DNA of 64,000 bases from Eulemur rufifrons (taxonomy: Eukaryota > Chordata > Mammalia > Primates > Lemuridae), in contig NC_090990.1 of assembly GCF_041146395.1 (NCBI RefSeq), positions 46,076,001-46,140,000 on the forward strand, given 5' to 3'. Positions 10,969 to 22,060 of this stretch are shown here, piece after piece. A program made the translations under genes and the position numbers. Every line of letters begins with the position of its first letter. Within the stretch, counting starts at the first letter, position 1. A model generated the notes under the pieces. The model did no database searches. It saw only the letters and a program-made list of their open reading frames with translations, and was not told the origin of the DNA.

Positions 10969-11150
10969 TGTTGAAGGAGGCCAAATTAGATGGAGGAAAG
11001 AGAAAAGTGCTTATGGTAACTTTTTACCTCAGAGAAGTAAAAAGCAAGAGCATTTTTCCCCACTCATTTTTAGTAAAACAAAAATTATTTTCAAAATACA
11101 GTGGTTTTACCCCCCACTCCTTTAGAAGTGGGAAGAGTCTTTCTTTGCAG

Positions 11151-11325
11151 TCCAGTAGCTCTGTGGTTCAATCCTGTCTCTCTCACTTTCGTATAAAGAA
11201 CTAGTCATTTTAAACTCTCTGAGCCTTGATTTCCTAATCTGTAAAACAAAAATAATTCTTAACACATTTGGTTACTCTGAAAATAAAAATGAAGTAAAAT
11301 ATGTAGAGTATAGCCCAGAACCCAT
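11151..11325 (+). repeat. MIR SINE, plus orientation (degraded)
   Basis: 'gctctgtggttcaatcctgtctctctc', 'actagtcattttaaactctctgagccttgatttcctaatctgtaaaac' and 'aaatgaagtaaaatatgtagagtatagcccag' follow MIR order with high divergence. Confidence 0.65.
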
Positions 11326-13690
11326 CTGTACAGCTCCTGTTATTAGGTAGCTGAGACACAAGTATCTTAGGATTCTGGTTTGGGTGGGTGTTTTCTGAGT
11401 GGGTTCTGTGCAGCTTGTTGGTGCTGCAGAGCAAGTAGATTTGTAGTTGACTCTTAACCTGGAAAAGTGCTATTCGAATAGCACCTAAGAGATCTCTTTC
11501 ACCTAAGAGATTTCTGGGTATCTCTTTTCCAGACAGAAAGTTGGGAAAAGAAGTTAAAGTAACTCGCTGAAAGCTAGTCTGAGAAATTAGTAGCTGATAC
11601 AGATCAGCATTCCCTAACTATGAGATTTCATAATATTCTCTCTTGTCTTAGTTCTGAGTCATTGGTGCCTGCCATGGTGGCATTCTTAATGAACTCATTC
11701 AGTTATTGGGAAGTGATCGTGCCTTTCCTCTTGCCTTCAGGCACAGGTACATCTACATTACTCCAAACAGATGTATTCCCATTCTTCTTTAAGAGACTAT
11801 GTCATAAGCTGAAGCATTAAGAAGTTCATTCTAATTTCTAATGCTGATAAGCATCAGGTTAAGCATATTTCTACTCCTTCCATCTTCCAGGGAGGTATAA
11901 AATTGCTTCCTATACTTAGGAGTTTTTACCAAAAAAAGGTTGGTAACTTAATGGGTCAAATTAGCAGGATGTTTTGAAAACTCAGTAGAAGAATAACTCT
12001 CCCTGCAGATCCATGACCTGGTGGAAATCCAGATGTTAGGCTCCACCAAACTCAAATGATACCCAGTAAATGACGATAGGAATATCCAAGGAGGTAAATG
12101 CCTTGAGACCACTCACTCCCTAAGCTCTAAATCCTTATATGACCCTGAGTCAGGCAGGCAGTGGGGCTGCAAGGCTGAGATAAGTACTGAAAATTGGCCA
12201 GTGTACATTTTTTTAAAACATAGCTCCCCCTTTTATACTTTTCTGCACACCTGCCCTGAAGGCTATACAGCTTGTTACTTGCTGATAGCTAAGTAAATGC
12301 AATCAACATTTCTTACTATTGCCTACAGAAAAAACCTACATTGTTTTCTGGCCTCCAGGATATTGGTAAATATCTGGTTGGTTTGTTTGAGGGGTGGATA
12401 GGTAGGAGAAGGCCAGTATACAGTGTCTGATTTTACATTATAAAATGCAAAAATGCAAATTTTATACTTCAGAATAAGAAATGAACAATTTACAGTAGAC
12501 CTGTATTGTTTCAAGACTAATGAGAAATTATCTTGTTTTCTATGTGTAGAAAATGTCCCCCCACCCCCCAGTGGCTTTACATATTTTCTGTAGGGGAAAA
12601 ATGCTATTTATAAAGTAGTCTGGGATGTGGAGAATCCAATGATAAAAGACTGTTTCACTCTTTTGGACTGTAGCATCGGAAAGCTCCTTTCAAAAGACTC
12701 TTACCTCTGGGCATTCTGGCACAGCTGGGGAGAGAATTGGTAAGATGAAAATCCTCATTTTCTGTTAAACATAGGCAGGCTAGGAATGGCACATCCTGCT
12801 TTTAGAATCAGAAACTTCATTATACAAAAGCAGGGTGGAGGAACCCTGATTTGACAGCTAACCCAACAGTGTGCGTTGACCACAAGATTAGTAGGGGCCA
12901 GCAGTGTGACATCGCCATTTAAAAAGCTAATGCTGTGTTGGGCTGTGGTCTGACCACAGCTGGACTTTTTTTTTTTTTTGCCCAGTTTTGGGCACAAAAT
13001 GCTAAGTAAGAGGAACTGCAACAAAATGGAGACCTGGATGCTAATGATTAGGAAAGCATATTTTGTGAGGGGCAATTGAAGAATGCGTGGCTTTAAAGTT
13101 GGAGAAGAGATTCCTTAGAATGACCTCTGTAACAAACTTCAATAGTTAAGTGGTGAAATTAGGGTGGGATGTTTACTAATGCTCTAGAAGGCAGAAGGAG
13201 GAGTTAAGTCTTTCTCTAGATCTTCAAACTCCTGCTCAACATGAAAACAAAACAAAAAACAGGAGTTAACATCTCCTTGCACTGCCTGACCTGTTTTTCC
13301 AATACATCTGCTCATCTTGTTTCAAAATGAGTGACTGTCACCATTTTTCACCCTGTCCTCTGAAACAGAAATCTGGCATTGTCTTTGGTTCCTTTTCCTC
13401 AGGGGGAAAAAAGAATTGAATTTAAAGTCAGCACCTGTGGTACTAGTCTTTGGTTTATCTCCAATAACGGCTAATAATCCTTAAAGGGGAGGCAATACGA
13501 TTAAACTTTATAATTTCTAAAGAGTTTTGAGCTATTTAGCACTAAGTGATGCCAAAGAAAAAGAAGACTAACATTACTGACAGCAGAGGGGAAAATTTTA
13601 TGTCCTTTCTGGAGGCCAAGGTTAAGTTCTGTGTGACTCAGCACATTGACATTGTATATGACCCTAAATCCCTTCTATTTCCCGATCTAC
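11326..13690. other. Unique non-coding sequence
   Basis: No recognised repeat across about 2.4 kb. An 18-base perfect palindrome lies at 11467-11484, a T-run at 12967-12979, and C-rich CCCCCCACCCCCC near 12557. Open frames of up to 106 codons carry no recognisable domain. Confidence 0.45.
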
Positions 13691-14400
13691 TTGTCTTGAC
13701 CTGTTTAATTTCCACACCAAAATAGTTTCATTAACACGGCAATCGTGCACAGGAGATAGTAGCTAACTGATGTAATTAACTGGCGTGTTAAAGGCTATTG
13801 GTTTATTGCATATACAACTGTCTTTCCTGATGGGAAGATACACTTTCTGCTGACATGATAGGTATGCAAACATGCCAAATTGCCAAAAAATCTGCTGGGT
13901 GATGGTGAGGTGCTTGTGGCAACTCCACTTATATAAGCCGAGTGGCGGGATCTGTTACAGTGTTCTCCTAAAATGCGACTGACCAAAAGCGCTAATTGTT
14001 AAACAGTTAAAACAGAAAAAAGAGAAGGCAATTCAGTTTGGGGCTGTGGTGAGTTTTTTTTTTCCCCTTTTCTTTCCTTTTTTTTTTTTTTTTTAATTTG
14101 TGCTTTTGGCATGCTAATGCATGCATTTAGTCTCTACAAGAAATTTCCGTTTAAGAAAGAATTTAAAAACATGAAGTGCTCAATCCGTATCTTCTAAACA
14201 ACTAAAAAGACTGCAATTTCAAATGAGAAATTATGTTGCAAAGAAGAAAAAAGTTGTTTATTATGGCTCAAAATTTTAATCACCCAAGGGCTGTAAAGTT
14301 AAAAATAGACAATTCTGCCTTCTGTTTATGGTAAACTTGGCTGGGTCCCGGCAAATTTCAAAGCTGAACATACTGTATGTTATTTTTGCTTAATTTTAGA
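13691..14400. promoter_or_regulatory. Candidate conserved non-coding element / enhancer-like block
   Basis: A repeat-free block with a dense set of factor-type motifs. It has TTAATT/TAATTAAC homeodomain cores (about 13770), an octamer-like ATGCAAAC (13863), a TATA-like CTTATATAAG near a few CpGs (13927-13950), AACTAAC and GTTAAAC forkhead-like runs, and GCATGCTAATGCATGC (about 14110). It is interrupted by a T-rich stretch at 14050-14096. Calling it regulatory is an inference from composition. Confidence 0.3.
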
Positions 14401-15734
14401 TTCCACATTTTAAAATTATTTCTTACAAGAAGCATATTTCAGGATATAAACTTAGCCTGAAGAACAGTATTCTTGATTTCTGCCCATATTGAAACTCCTT
14501 TGAAAATAGTAAACTATGGTTTTGGGATTTTCCTATTCCCGAGAGTCCAAATGGGTACCTTTCTAAGTCTTTTACATTATGAATGAACACAGGAATATGA
14601 AAATTCTAAAGGTTACTTTCTGCTGTCTGGTTCGTTTACTTGTAATTTTAGTTTTCTTAACAGTATAACTGGATGCGAATATATACAGGGTACACGCTAA
14701 CTTCCACTGAAATGTTTTCAGGAGGGAGGGGCATTTTGCAAGATGTGTTGTCTTTAGTTTTTCAGGTGCGGAGACAGGAAGACACAGACTGAGGCTCCTG
14801 TCACACATAGAAAGTGCCTGCACGTGTGCCAAGAACTTAAGAGCGAGCCTGGGAGGGAACCTCTTTGCTGTAGCTCCTGGACAGTGCAGCTTCTCTGCTG
14901 GTACATTCACACTGGCCCGGAGAACTCTTGTGTGGCAACCGTTTGGCCCCAGAGCAAGTAGGATTGTTGACTCAACCCTCTTCATGCCTCCTCAGAGAGG
15001 AGGAACACCTGGCTTCACCTGTTTACATAACTCTTGTTGATTCTTGTTCATGAGCTCTTCCAGAATAATTTTTTGGGCCTTTCCTCAACAGGGTTTTTAG
15101 AATAACAAGCCGTTTGGGGTGGCAAGAAATCTAGGGAGGGGCTTTTTTTTTTTTAACCTGTACTCAATGTGGCATCTGAGAACCAAACACGCGCCACAGA
15201 GTCAATGGCATGCTCAGTAAATATTTGCTAAATATCGCTCAGTGAATGACTATTTACTGAAGATCAGGGTTTCCATGATGACCTTGACAAACATATGTTT
15301 GTGATTAAGTTAATCATAGCTGCCATTTGAGAATTCTTTGTGCCGGACACATAGCTGAACACTTCATATACTACTTCTGATCTTTCCATGAACCCATTTT
15401 ATAGAGGAGAATACTAAGATTCACTAGGTTAGGAACTTGTATGAGGACATCCAGATGCATAGAATAGCTGTGTAGTCTGTACTCGGTAAGTATAGGATTA
15501 GCAGCGATTCCATGTTCTTTCACATTAGCCGTATCGTTGTACTTGAGAAAGGGTGTCATGACAGTATCCATACATTGACACCATGCCTCTGAGAGGCCAA
15601 AGGACATGTCACTGTATTCATTAAGATGCTGAAGTCCTTAATCCTGGGATATTTTCCTGGGCCACAGTCAGAACCTATTTCTGCTTAGTTTACACACAAT
15701 TCTAATAAATTTGATTATCTGTTTTTCCAATACA
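14401..15734. other. Unique non-coding sequence
   Basis: No recognised repeat. The longest open frame in the window (minus strand, 14572-14985, 137 codons) lies here. Its translation is low in recognisable features and has no family resemblance, and there is no splice context, so I do not call it a gene. Confidence 0.4.
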
Positions 15735-15850
15735 AAGCAGACTAATTCATTCATTAAATACTTTCTGAGTATCTATTATGTGCCAGCTAGGTTCCTCTAG
15801 ATAACAAAAGAGACAGAATCCTTGCCCTTGCAGAGATTATACTGCAGATG
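15735..15850 (-). repeat. L2 LINE 3' end, minus orientation
   Basis: 'attcattcattaaatactttctgagtatctattatgtgccagctag', then 'acaaaagagacagaatccttgcccttgcagagattatactgcag' is the antisense of the L2 terminus. Confidence 0.8.
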
Positions 15851-15857
15851 TATAGAT

Positions 15858-16040
15858 CAGTGGTTCTCAAAGTATAGTACCTGGATCAGTAGCATCAGCT
15901 CAGAGGGGGACTTGTTAGAGATGCAAATCCTTGGCCCCCACTCCAGATCTAGGAAATCAGAAATTCAGGGGGCGAGGTCCAATTTAAACAAGCCCTCCAG
16001 GTGATTATGATGTATGATAAAGCATGAGAACCACAGTTCT
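15858..16040 (-). repeat. MER5 (hAT-Charlie) DNA transposon, near complete
   Basis: Begins CAGTGGTTCTCAAAG and ends GAGAACCACAG, the inverted terminal repeats of MER5. The inside reads in antisense order: 'agcatcagctcagagggggacttgttagagatgcaaat', 'caggtgattatgatg'. It is non-autonomous. Confidence 0.85.
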
Positions 16041-16047
16041 AGGTTTT

Positions 16048-16392
16048 TTTTTTTTTTTTTTTTTTTTTTGTTGAGACAGAGTCTCACTTTGTTGCCCAGG
16101 CTAGAGTGAGTGCCATGGCGTCAGCTTAGCTCACAGCAACCTCAGACTCCTCGGCTTAAGCGATCCTACTGCCTCAGCCTCCCGAGTAGCTGGGACTACA
16201 GGCATGCGCCACTATGCCCGGCTAATTTTTTCTATATAGATTTTTAGTTGTCCATATAATGTCTTTCCATTTTTAGTAGAGACGGGGTCTCGCTCTTGCT
16301 CAGGCTGGTCTCGACCTCCTGACCTCGAGCGATCCACCAGCCTCGGCCTCCCAGAGTGCTAGGATTATAGGCGTGAGCCACCGCGCCCGGCC
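16048..16392 (-). repeat. Strepsirrhine-type Alu, full length, minus orientation
   Basis: Runs from a poly-T head to GCCACCGCGCCCGGCC. The central linker, read in antisense, contains 'tatatagatttttagttgtccatataatgtctttcc', an AT-rich linker typical of lemuriform Alus and absent from human Alus. It is flanked by a 13-base target-site duplication AGTTCTAGGTTTT (16035-16047 and 16393-16405). Little divergence is visible, so it is relatively young. It inserted at the 3' edge of the MER5 copy. Confidence 0.95.
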
Positions 16393-16477
16393 AGTTCTAG
16401 GTTTTAAACAACATTTTTGTGTTCCTGTGGCAGGTAGCTCTGTGGAAAACTTTTGTCTCCATATTTATTCCCAGACT

Positions 16478-16478
<1 letters not shown>

Positions 16479-16508
<30 letters not shown>
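16479..16508. repeat. (GT)n microsatellite
   Basis: About 15 GT units, continuing as a degenerate alternating purine-pyrimidine stretch to about 16542 (TGCGCACATGTGCATGCATG). Z-DNA potential. The open frames across it (Val-Cys or Thr-His repeats) are artefacts. Confidence 0.9.
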
Positions 16509-16509
<1 letters not shown>

Positions 16510-16639
16510 TGCGCACATGTGCATGCATGTGCATGTGTGCATAATGAGGTCTGACCTTGTGATGGCATTTACTGATGGGCAAAGCTCAGGTGCTGGGCCC
16601 TTGTTGGGCAGAGGCACTTGGACATTTGTACATAAAGAT

Positions 16640-16840
16640 TTGGGCCCTGGAGTCATATGTACCTGAATTCAGATTCTTACTTTGCCAAGCACTAGCCGCT
16701 CGAACTTGGGAGAGTTAGGAAACCTCTCTAAGCCTTTCCTCATTGTAAAAATGAGGATGATGTAATGGGACCATACCTCATACTTAGCACAGCTTCATGG
16801 TACAAAGAGAATGCCCAGTGACTAATGATAATTGCTTTTC
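16640..16840 (+). repeat. MIR SINE, plus orientation
   Basis: 'ggagtcatatgtacctgaattcagattcttactttgccaagcactagccgc', 'cttgggagagttaggaaacctctctaagcctttcctcattgtaaaaatgaggatgatg' follows MIR order. Confidence 0.8.
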
Positions 16841-17564
16841 TCTCTCTAGGATCTAGCACCTAGTGTGGCACAGAAAGAATGGGTAGATGTTTATTTTCCT
16901 TTGTGTTAGCCTTTAGCCCAATGCCTAAAGCTATATAATTCCTACCCTGGGTTCATCTTTAGCAGAAGAAAAAAGAATAATGGCATCAGGGCATACCTGA
17001 CACACAGGGTTCTCTTGGAAATGCATGGTGACCTGCCCTGGTTTGGCCACTGCTGTTACTTCATCCTCACCGGTCTAAGTGTGATATTACCTTCCCCTTT
17101 AGCCCTTAACTTTGCAATATTTCAAATGCCTCTAAAATTTCATTTAATTAAGGGGTTTCCAGATCTGCTTATAGATATTTTATTCTTGAAATGCTGGTGG
17201 CATTGATAGTAAATCTAAGAATATCAGACTTTTGCCTGTTTTGTGCCCTTTCAGCACTAAGCCAAGGCAAAGAATTCTCGAGGAAATTAATGCTTCCCTC
17301 AAGCATGGTAAGAACACAAAGCTAACATAGTGCCCTATAACCTGATTTCACTGACTTTTCTTTCTGAATTTTTGTTTTGCCAGTTTTATTACGCATCACA
17401 CTACGTGGTTAAAACTGGAAGCGTAATTGTAAAGGAGGATGTTTTCTCAAAATATGTAGGGTCTGGCTGGTCAGATAACCTTTCAGAAGAAACATTGTCC
17501 ACTGGATGATTAGTTGTTATTCACAAATAGGTTTTCTAAGTTTGATCTCCAGATGTTCATTAAG
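16841..17564. other. Unique non-coding sequence
   Basis: No recognised repeat. A 9-base stem (CCAGTTTTA ... TAAAACTGG, about 17381-17419) encloses a shorter TACGC/GCGTA pair, a possible small cruciform. No exon is supported. Confidence 0.4.
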
Positions 17565-17690
17565 TCACTAAATAGGATTGAGCACCTACTATGTGCCAAG
17601 TGTTGTAGTAGGGGCTGAAGATACAGCAGTGAACAATCGGGACAAAAATCCCTACCCTCCTGGTACTGTATGCTTAGTAACTTTCTTTTT
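17565..17690 (-). repeat. L2 LINE 3' end, minus orientation
   Basis: 'ttaagtcactaaataggattgagcacctactatgtgccaagtgttg', 'gctgaagatacagcagtgaacaatcgggacaaaaatccctaccctcctgg' is the reverse complement of the L2 terminus (ggtagggactttgtctgttttgttcactgctgtatccccagc). Confidence 0.9.
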
Positions 17691-18007
17691 CACACATGGA
17701 CATGTGTTTGGGTATCTCTGGAGTAATGAGCTATATGCAGAAGCTGAGGCTGGAATGGTGTTGGACACATCATAGGCACTCAGATATTAATCTCCTGCAC
17801 TGTGCATGATTGCTCTCTCTCAGTGACATAAGCAGGTTGAACCATTTGCAGTTTGTCTGCCTTAAATTTTACGTGTGAAGTTTAACTCTTCATTAATGAA
17901 TACTACCACGTTGTCTCTCTTCTCAGGCACATGCTGGTGCCCTGGATTTGTGGGGTCAAGTTAATGCCAATTTAACTCAGCTGTTCTTTGTATTATTGGA
18001 AATCCTG

Positions 18008-18459
18008 TGTTTTAGTTTTCTATTGCTACTGTAACAAATTAACACAAATTTAGTGGTTTAAAATAACAAAGATTTATTCTCTTAAAATTCTGGGAACTGG
18101 GAAGTCTAAAAACCAGTTTTACTGGGCTAAAATCAAGGTGTTCTCACCGCTGGTTCCTTCTGCAGACTCCAGGATAGAATCTGTTCCTTGCCCCTTCCAA
18201 TGTGTGGCTGGTTTTGCATTCCTTGGCTGGTAGCCGCATCACTCTGATCTCTGCTTCCTTCTCCTGAGTCATTGATCTTCTGCCTCCCTTTTAAGGAACT
18301 TTGTGATTACATCATTGCCCCACCCACATAATCCAGGATAATCTCTCTATCTCAAGATTCTTGGCTTGATTGTATCTGCAGAGTTCCTTTGGTCGTATTT
18401 ATGGGTTCTGGGGATTAGGACATGGACATCTTGGAGGGTCATTAATTCAACCAACCATA
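18008..18459 (-). repeat. MLT1 solo LTR (ERVL-MaLR), minus orientation
   Basis: Reads TTAGTTTTCTATTGCTACTG at the 5' edge and 'attaattcaaccaacca' at the 3' edge, the reverse of MLT1 (TGTTGGTTGAATTA ... CAGCAATAGAAAACTAA). Inside are 'ccaggataatctctctatctcaagattcttggcttgattgtatctgcagagttcc' and 'ggggattaggacatggacatcttggagggtc', both diagnostic. No internal retroviral sequence accompanies it, so it is a solo LTR relic with no coding capacity. Confidence 0.85.
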
Positions 18460-18654
18460 CCTTTTCAGAAATTCCAGCATGGCTGGGTTGAGCCACGAAG
18501 GAGCAGATTTTATTGAGCAGTTTTTCCCATTCTATGAAACCCAACAGAAAACACTCTAGAATGTAAACATTGCCAACTTGGCAGAGCCTAATTATATGTG
18601 CATAACTACCTGAAAATTTCCTTAATAATTTCTGTTTGTTCCACAAGGCTTGGC

Positions 18655-18696
18655 TCAAAAAACAAAAAACAAACAAACAAACAAAAAACAAAACCC
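18655..18696. repeat. (CAAA)n / A-rich simple repeat
   Basis: A-rich with CAAA units. It lies between the MLT1 flank and an L2 fragment. Confidence 0.8.
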
Positions 18697-18900
18697 CTTC
18701 TCCAGGAAGCCTTCCTGGATTACCCTGGGTTCATTCTGTCATACTCTGTGTGTAAGTGACTCATGACTGCACCTTTGCTATTGCAGCTGTGCATTTACTT
18801 GTTGCACACTGTTCCCTCTCCCCCAGTGGTATGCTCTTTATGGGAAAGGGCTGCATAAAGGTACTAGATAAAAGTTTCTGTATCCATGAATGGATTCTTA
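18697..18900 (+). repeat. L2 LINE 3' region, plus orientation
   Basis: 'cttctccaggaagccttcctggattaccctgggttcattctgtcatactctg', then 'atttacttgttgcacactgttccctctcccccagtggtatgctctttatgggaaagggctg' matches the L2 3' UTR order. Confidence 0.75.
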
Positions 18901-19904
18901 TCTCTCATAAAATTAAAAAAAAATAGTTTTATGTATGTTTAACTTCACTTAACAAGGTGTTTACTTGAGGTTGAAAATGGAGTGTGAGGAGGCTGGGTTC
19001 AGGAAGGACGGGCATCACAGGCTTGCTTAAGTTATATTTTACATTGTAAGGACACCTGACCGAGCTTTGAGTCAGCGGATCTTATGGATGGTTCTTTTCA
19101 AATGAGTATGATCCTGAAGCTGTGCACCATTCTTTCCTCAGTGTTGCCGTAAATCTACCATAAGCCAGGTAGGTTCTGAGTCTTTGGAAATGATGGAAAT
19201 CAAGGTGAATGCCTGAGTGAATTTTAAGTTCATAAAATTAGTTTCAATCACCAAAGAAGATATTCTGTGGGCTAATATTTTTTTTGGGTTACTGTAATAG
19301 AGTCAAGTCTCTGGAAGTGAGACATTTTATTTTATTTAAAATTTTTAAAGTAGAATCTTCCTAGGTGGAAAAATCTGGCTGCCTTTGTGGTCATTGTTGG
19401 AAAATCATTTTGCCTTCTTTTATCAGCCCTTAGGCTGATTTTTTCCCCCCCTTTGGAAATAGACTTTGGTCTTTCTGTGTTGTTGGAAAACATACAATTT
19501 TCATTTTTTTCACCTAGTGGTGCTTAATGATACCATGTGAATTTTTAGAGTCCCAGTTGCACTGAAGTGTGTGCCCTGAAACTTCAGTTGGATTAAGAAA
19601 GTACCTTGGTGTGAGCGCTGAAATGGGTGAAATGGGAGAACACAGGGTTGCATCTGTGTATGTTGCAATTAATATTGATGAGTGGGCAGGAGTCCAGCAT
19701 TGTCCTGGGGGGGTGGCTAATAATGTTCATTGTATACCAATGCAAGTGAGTCTTTCCCCTCCAGGTGTGAGTAGCTTGATTTAGTAGGTCGATTAGGAAA
19801 AGCAAGGGGTATTTTCTGGTATTCCAGTTTACATTACACATTGAACATTAACCAGCTGCTTAAGGTTCAGCTCACTGTTGAGTAGTTGTGGTAACAGGTA
19901 TCCT
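18901..19904. other. Unique non-coding sequence
   Basis: About 1 kb with no recognised repeat. Several T-runs and short open frames of 71-82 codons on opposite strands over the same bases, which argues for chance. Confidence 0.4.
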
Positions 19905-20010
19905 GACACGTTGCCCATCCATCTTGGTATCCCCTCAGCCCTGCCTCTTATGTAGTAGGTGCTCATTAGCATTTGTGAAGTGAATGGAAGAATCAATGAA
20001 TGGTGGTTTT
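19905..20010 (+). repeat. L2 LINE terminal fragment
   Basis: 'ttgcccatccatcttggtatcccctcagccctgcc', 'atgtagtaggtgctcattagcatttgtgaagtgaatgg' then 'aatcaatgaatgg' is the L2 end. Confidence 0.85.
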
Positions 20011-20014
20011 TGCA

Positions 20015-20235
20015 AGTCCCCTTGAAATCCTGGTCTCTGCTTACCTCTCTCTAGCCTTCTCACCCCTCCCATCTTCTAGCCATAATATGCTATTTGTAGC
20101 TTCTTCAGTATTCCACATTCTTTCTGGCTTTAGGACCTCTGTACATTTCATTCCCTCTGATTCTAACAACACCTTCCCTATCCTCTTTATCTGGTTAACG
20201 CCTGCTGGTTCTTTATGACTTAGCGCCTTCTAGAA
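20015..20235 (+). repeat. L2 LINE 3' region (second copy)
   Basis: 'gtctctgcttacctctctctagccttctcacccc', 'ctggctttaggacctctgtacatttcattccctctgattctaacaacaccttccc', 'ctgctggttctttatgacttagc' follows the L2 segment encoding and following the end of ORF2. It sits directly after another L2 end, so two copies abut. Confidence 0.65.
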
Positions 20236-20654
20236 GACTTTTTAGGAAGTGTCGTTGTGGGTATCTGGGTGAAGGCCTGGTTCATTTTTCATATCTCTGT
20301 AAACCACTGGGTAACAACAGAAAGCTGCTGACTAGTGGAACTGTTCAAAGTTGTGTATATGAGTCTTCTTTTCAGGAGAATGTGGATCATTTCAGGTGCC
20401 ATGCATCATTTGGATATACATCTCCCAAACTCTACTTTATGGGTACTTCCCATTTAGAAAAGGGCGGAAGCATGACTCTACAGTACCTAGAACAGAAATA
20501 AAGTTAGCAGCAGATTCTATTCCATTTATAGAGCATCAATGTCAGAGTACAATGGGAAGATAAAGGAGAACTGTTGATGAATTACCTTTGGTATGGCTGA
20601 TACTACGGTGTCTAAGTAGGCAAAAAGAAGTTGGGAAACTGAACCATTCTCTTT

Positions 20655-20735
20655 CCAATCTAACTTAGGAAAGTTTGGTGCATAGTAGGAGCTCTGCTAA
20701 TATTTGCTGAGGATAGAAGAATAAATGAATCAAAG
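20655..20735 (+). repeat. L2 LINE terminal fragment
   Basis: GGTGCATAGTAGGAGCTCTG, 'ctaatatttgctgaggatagaagaataaatgaat' is the L2 end in degraded form. Confidence 0.65.
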
Positions 20736-20879
20736 ATTCTTTTGTTTTCCTTTTTCATGTTTTATAATAACATATTTTTTAAAATCCTCAGTCTCTTCTA
20801 CTCCACTTCTTTTTGCCCTCATAGCCCTGGCCTCGTTCTATACTTAGTGCTGTTGCTAAGACTGACTTAACTTGTTTCT

Positions 20880-21214
<335 letters not shown>

Positions 21215-21322
21215 AACTTGTTTCTTATTGTATTGGTGATATAAGACTTTGGTATCCGTGGGAATGGTGTAAGACTGTATGGCTTTCATGCTTAGAAAAA
21301 TGTAAACCAAAAGGGCCAGTTA

Positions 21323-21338
21323 TTGGTACCGGTACCAA
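21323..21338. other. 16-base perfect palindrome
   Basis: TTGGTACCGGTACCAA, a perfect palindrome made of two overlapping KpnI-like halves, with near-symmetric flanks (AGTTA/ACTAAT). Possibly chance. Confidence 0.5.
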
Positions 21339-21394
21339 CTAATTCCTGAGAGCTAAGGCAATCTCACCCTTCAATTATTAAGCCAGTGTGGCAA

Positions 21395-21645
21395 ACATCA
21401 TGATCTAATGGAAAACTAATCAGATAGATGTGATTCAAATCTTGACTCTGCTGCTGATGGGCTGTGTGACTTTGGGCAAGTTGCTTAACTTCTCTGAGTT
21501 TCTTCATCTTTGTTTTTTTTAATTTATAAAATGAGGTGGATGGGACAATATTAACTTTGGGGATGGTTTGACAATTAGAAATGATTGTGTGAATGTTCTA
21601 GTCTATATTATATGTTCAGTAAATGGCAGTTATTATGACTGTTAT
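21395..21645 (+). repeat. MIR SINE, plus orientation
   Basis: 'atctaatggaaaactaatcagatagatgtgattcaaatcttgactctgctgctgatgggctgtgtgactttgggcaagttgcttaacttctctgagtttcttcatc', then 'ataaaatgaggtggatggg'. It is a clear, nearly complete MIR. Confidence 0.92.
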
Positions 21646-21901
21646 TACTGCCATGAACCAGATGATAGACAACTCTAGGCTCTTCAGCGTTTCTGTAAGG
21701 ACAGGCTTACAGGTAACCACCAGGCTCCTGGCAGGACAGCTGATTTGGATCTAAACAAGCTCTGTGTGTCTTTCAGAGACTTTCTTTTTTCTTCTGGGAA
21801 GAATTCAGACTGGTTTAAGAAGGAAACTTCCCTGTGTTCTCAGTGTTTCAGAGATGGTAAGAAATGAATACTAGATACTAAGGAAGACTGCTAAAAAATA
21901 C

Positions 21902-22060
21902 ATGTTAGGAGGCAGGGTGGTGTAGAGGAAAGAGCACTGACCCACAAATCATGCTCCCAGGGGTAAGCTGTGCTCCACTCAGCTCTGGGTTCTCTGCCAA
22001 GTCCCTTTCTGTCACCGTGTTCTGCATCCCTCCCCTGTGAGCTGAGCATATTGGCCCAAA
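21902..22060 (+). repeat. MIR SINE, plus orientation
   Basis: 'aggcagggtggtgtagaggaaagagcactgacccacaaatcatgctccc' is the MIR 5' region. A degraded 'gctgtgctccactcagctctgggttctctgccaagtccctttctgtcacc' follows. Confidence 0.75.

Noticed and set aside
14572..14985. 137-codon minus-strand open frame, the longest in the window
   Set aside because: No family resemblance, no splice or promoter context, and similar-length frames occur elsewhere on both strands, as expected by chance in 64 kb.
16373..16666. Open frames with Val-Cys or Thr-His repeats
   Set aside because: They are translations of the GT microsatellite.
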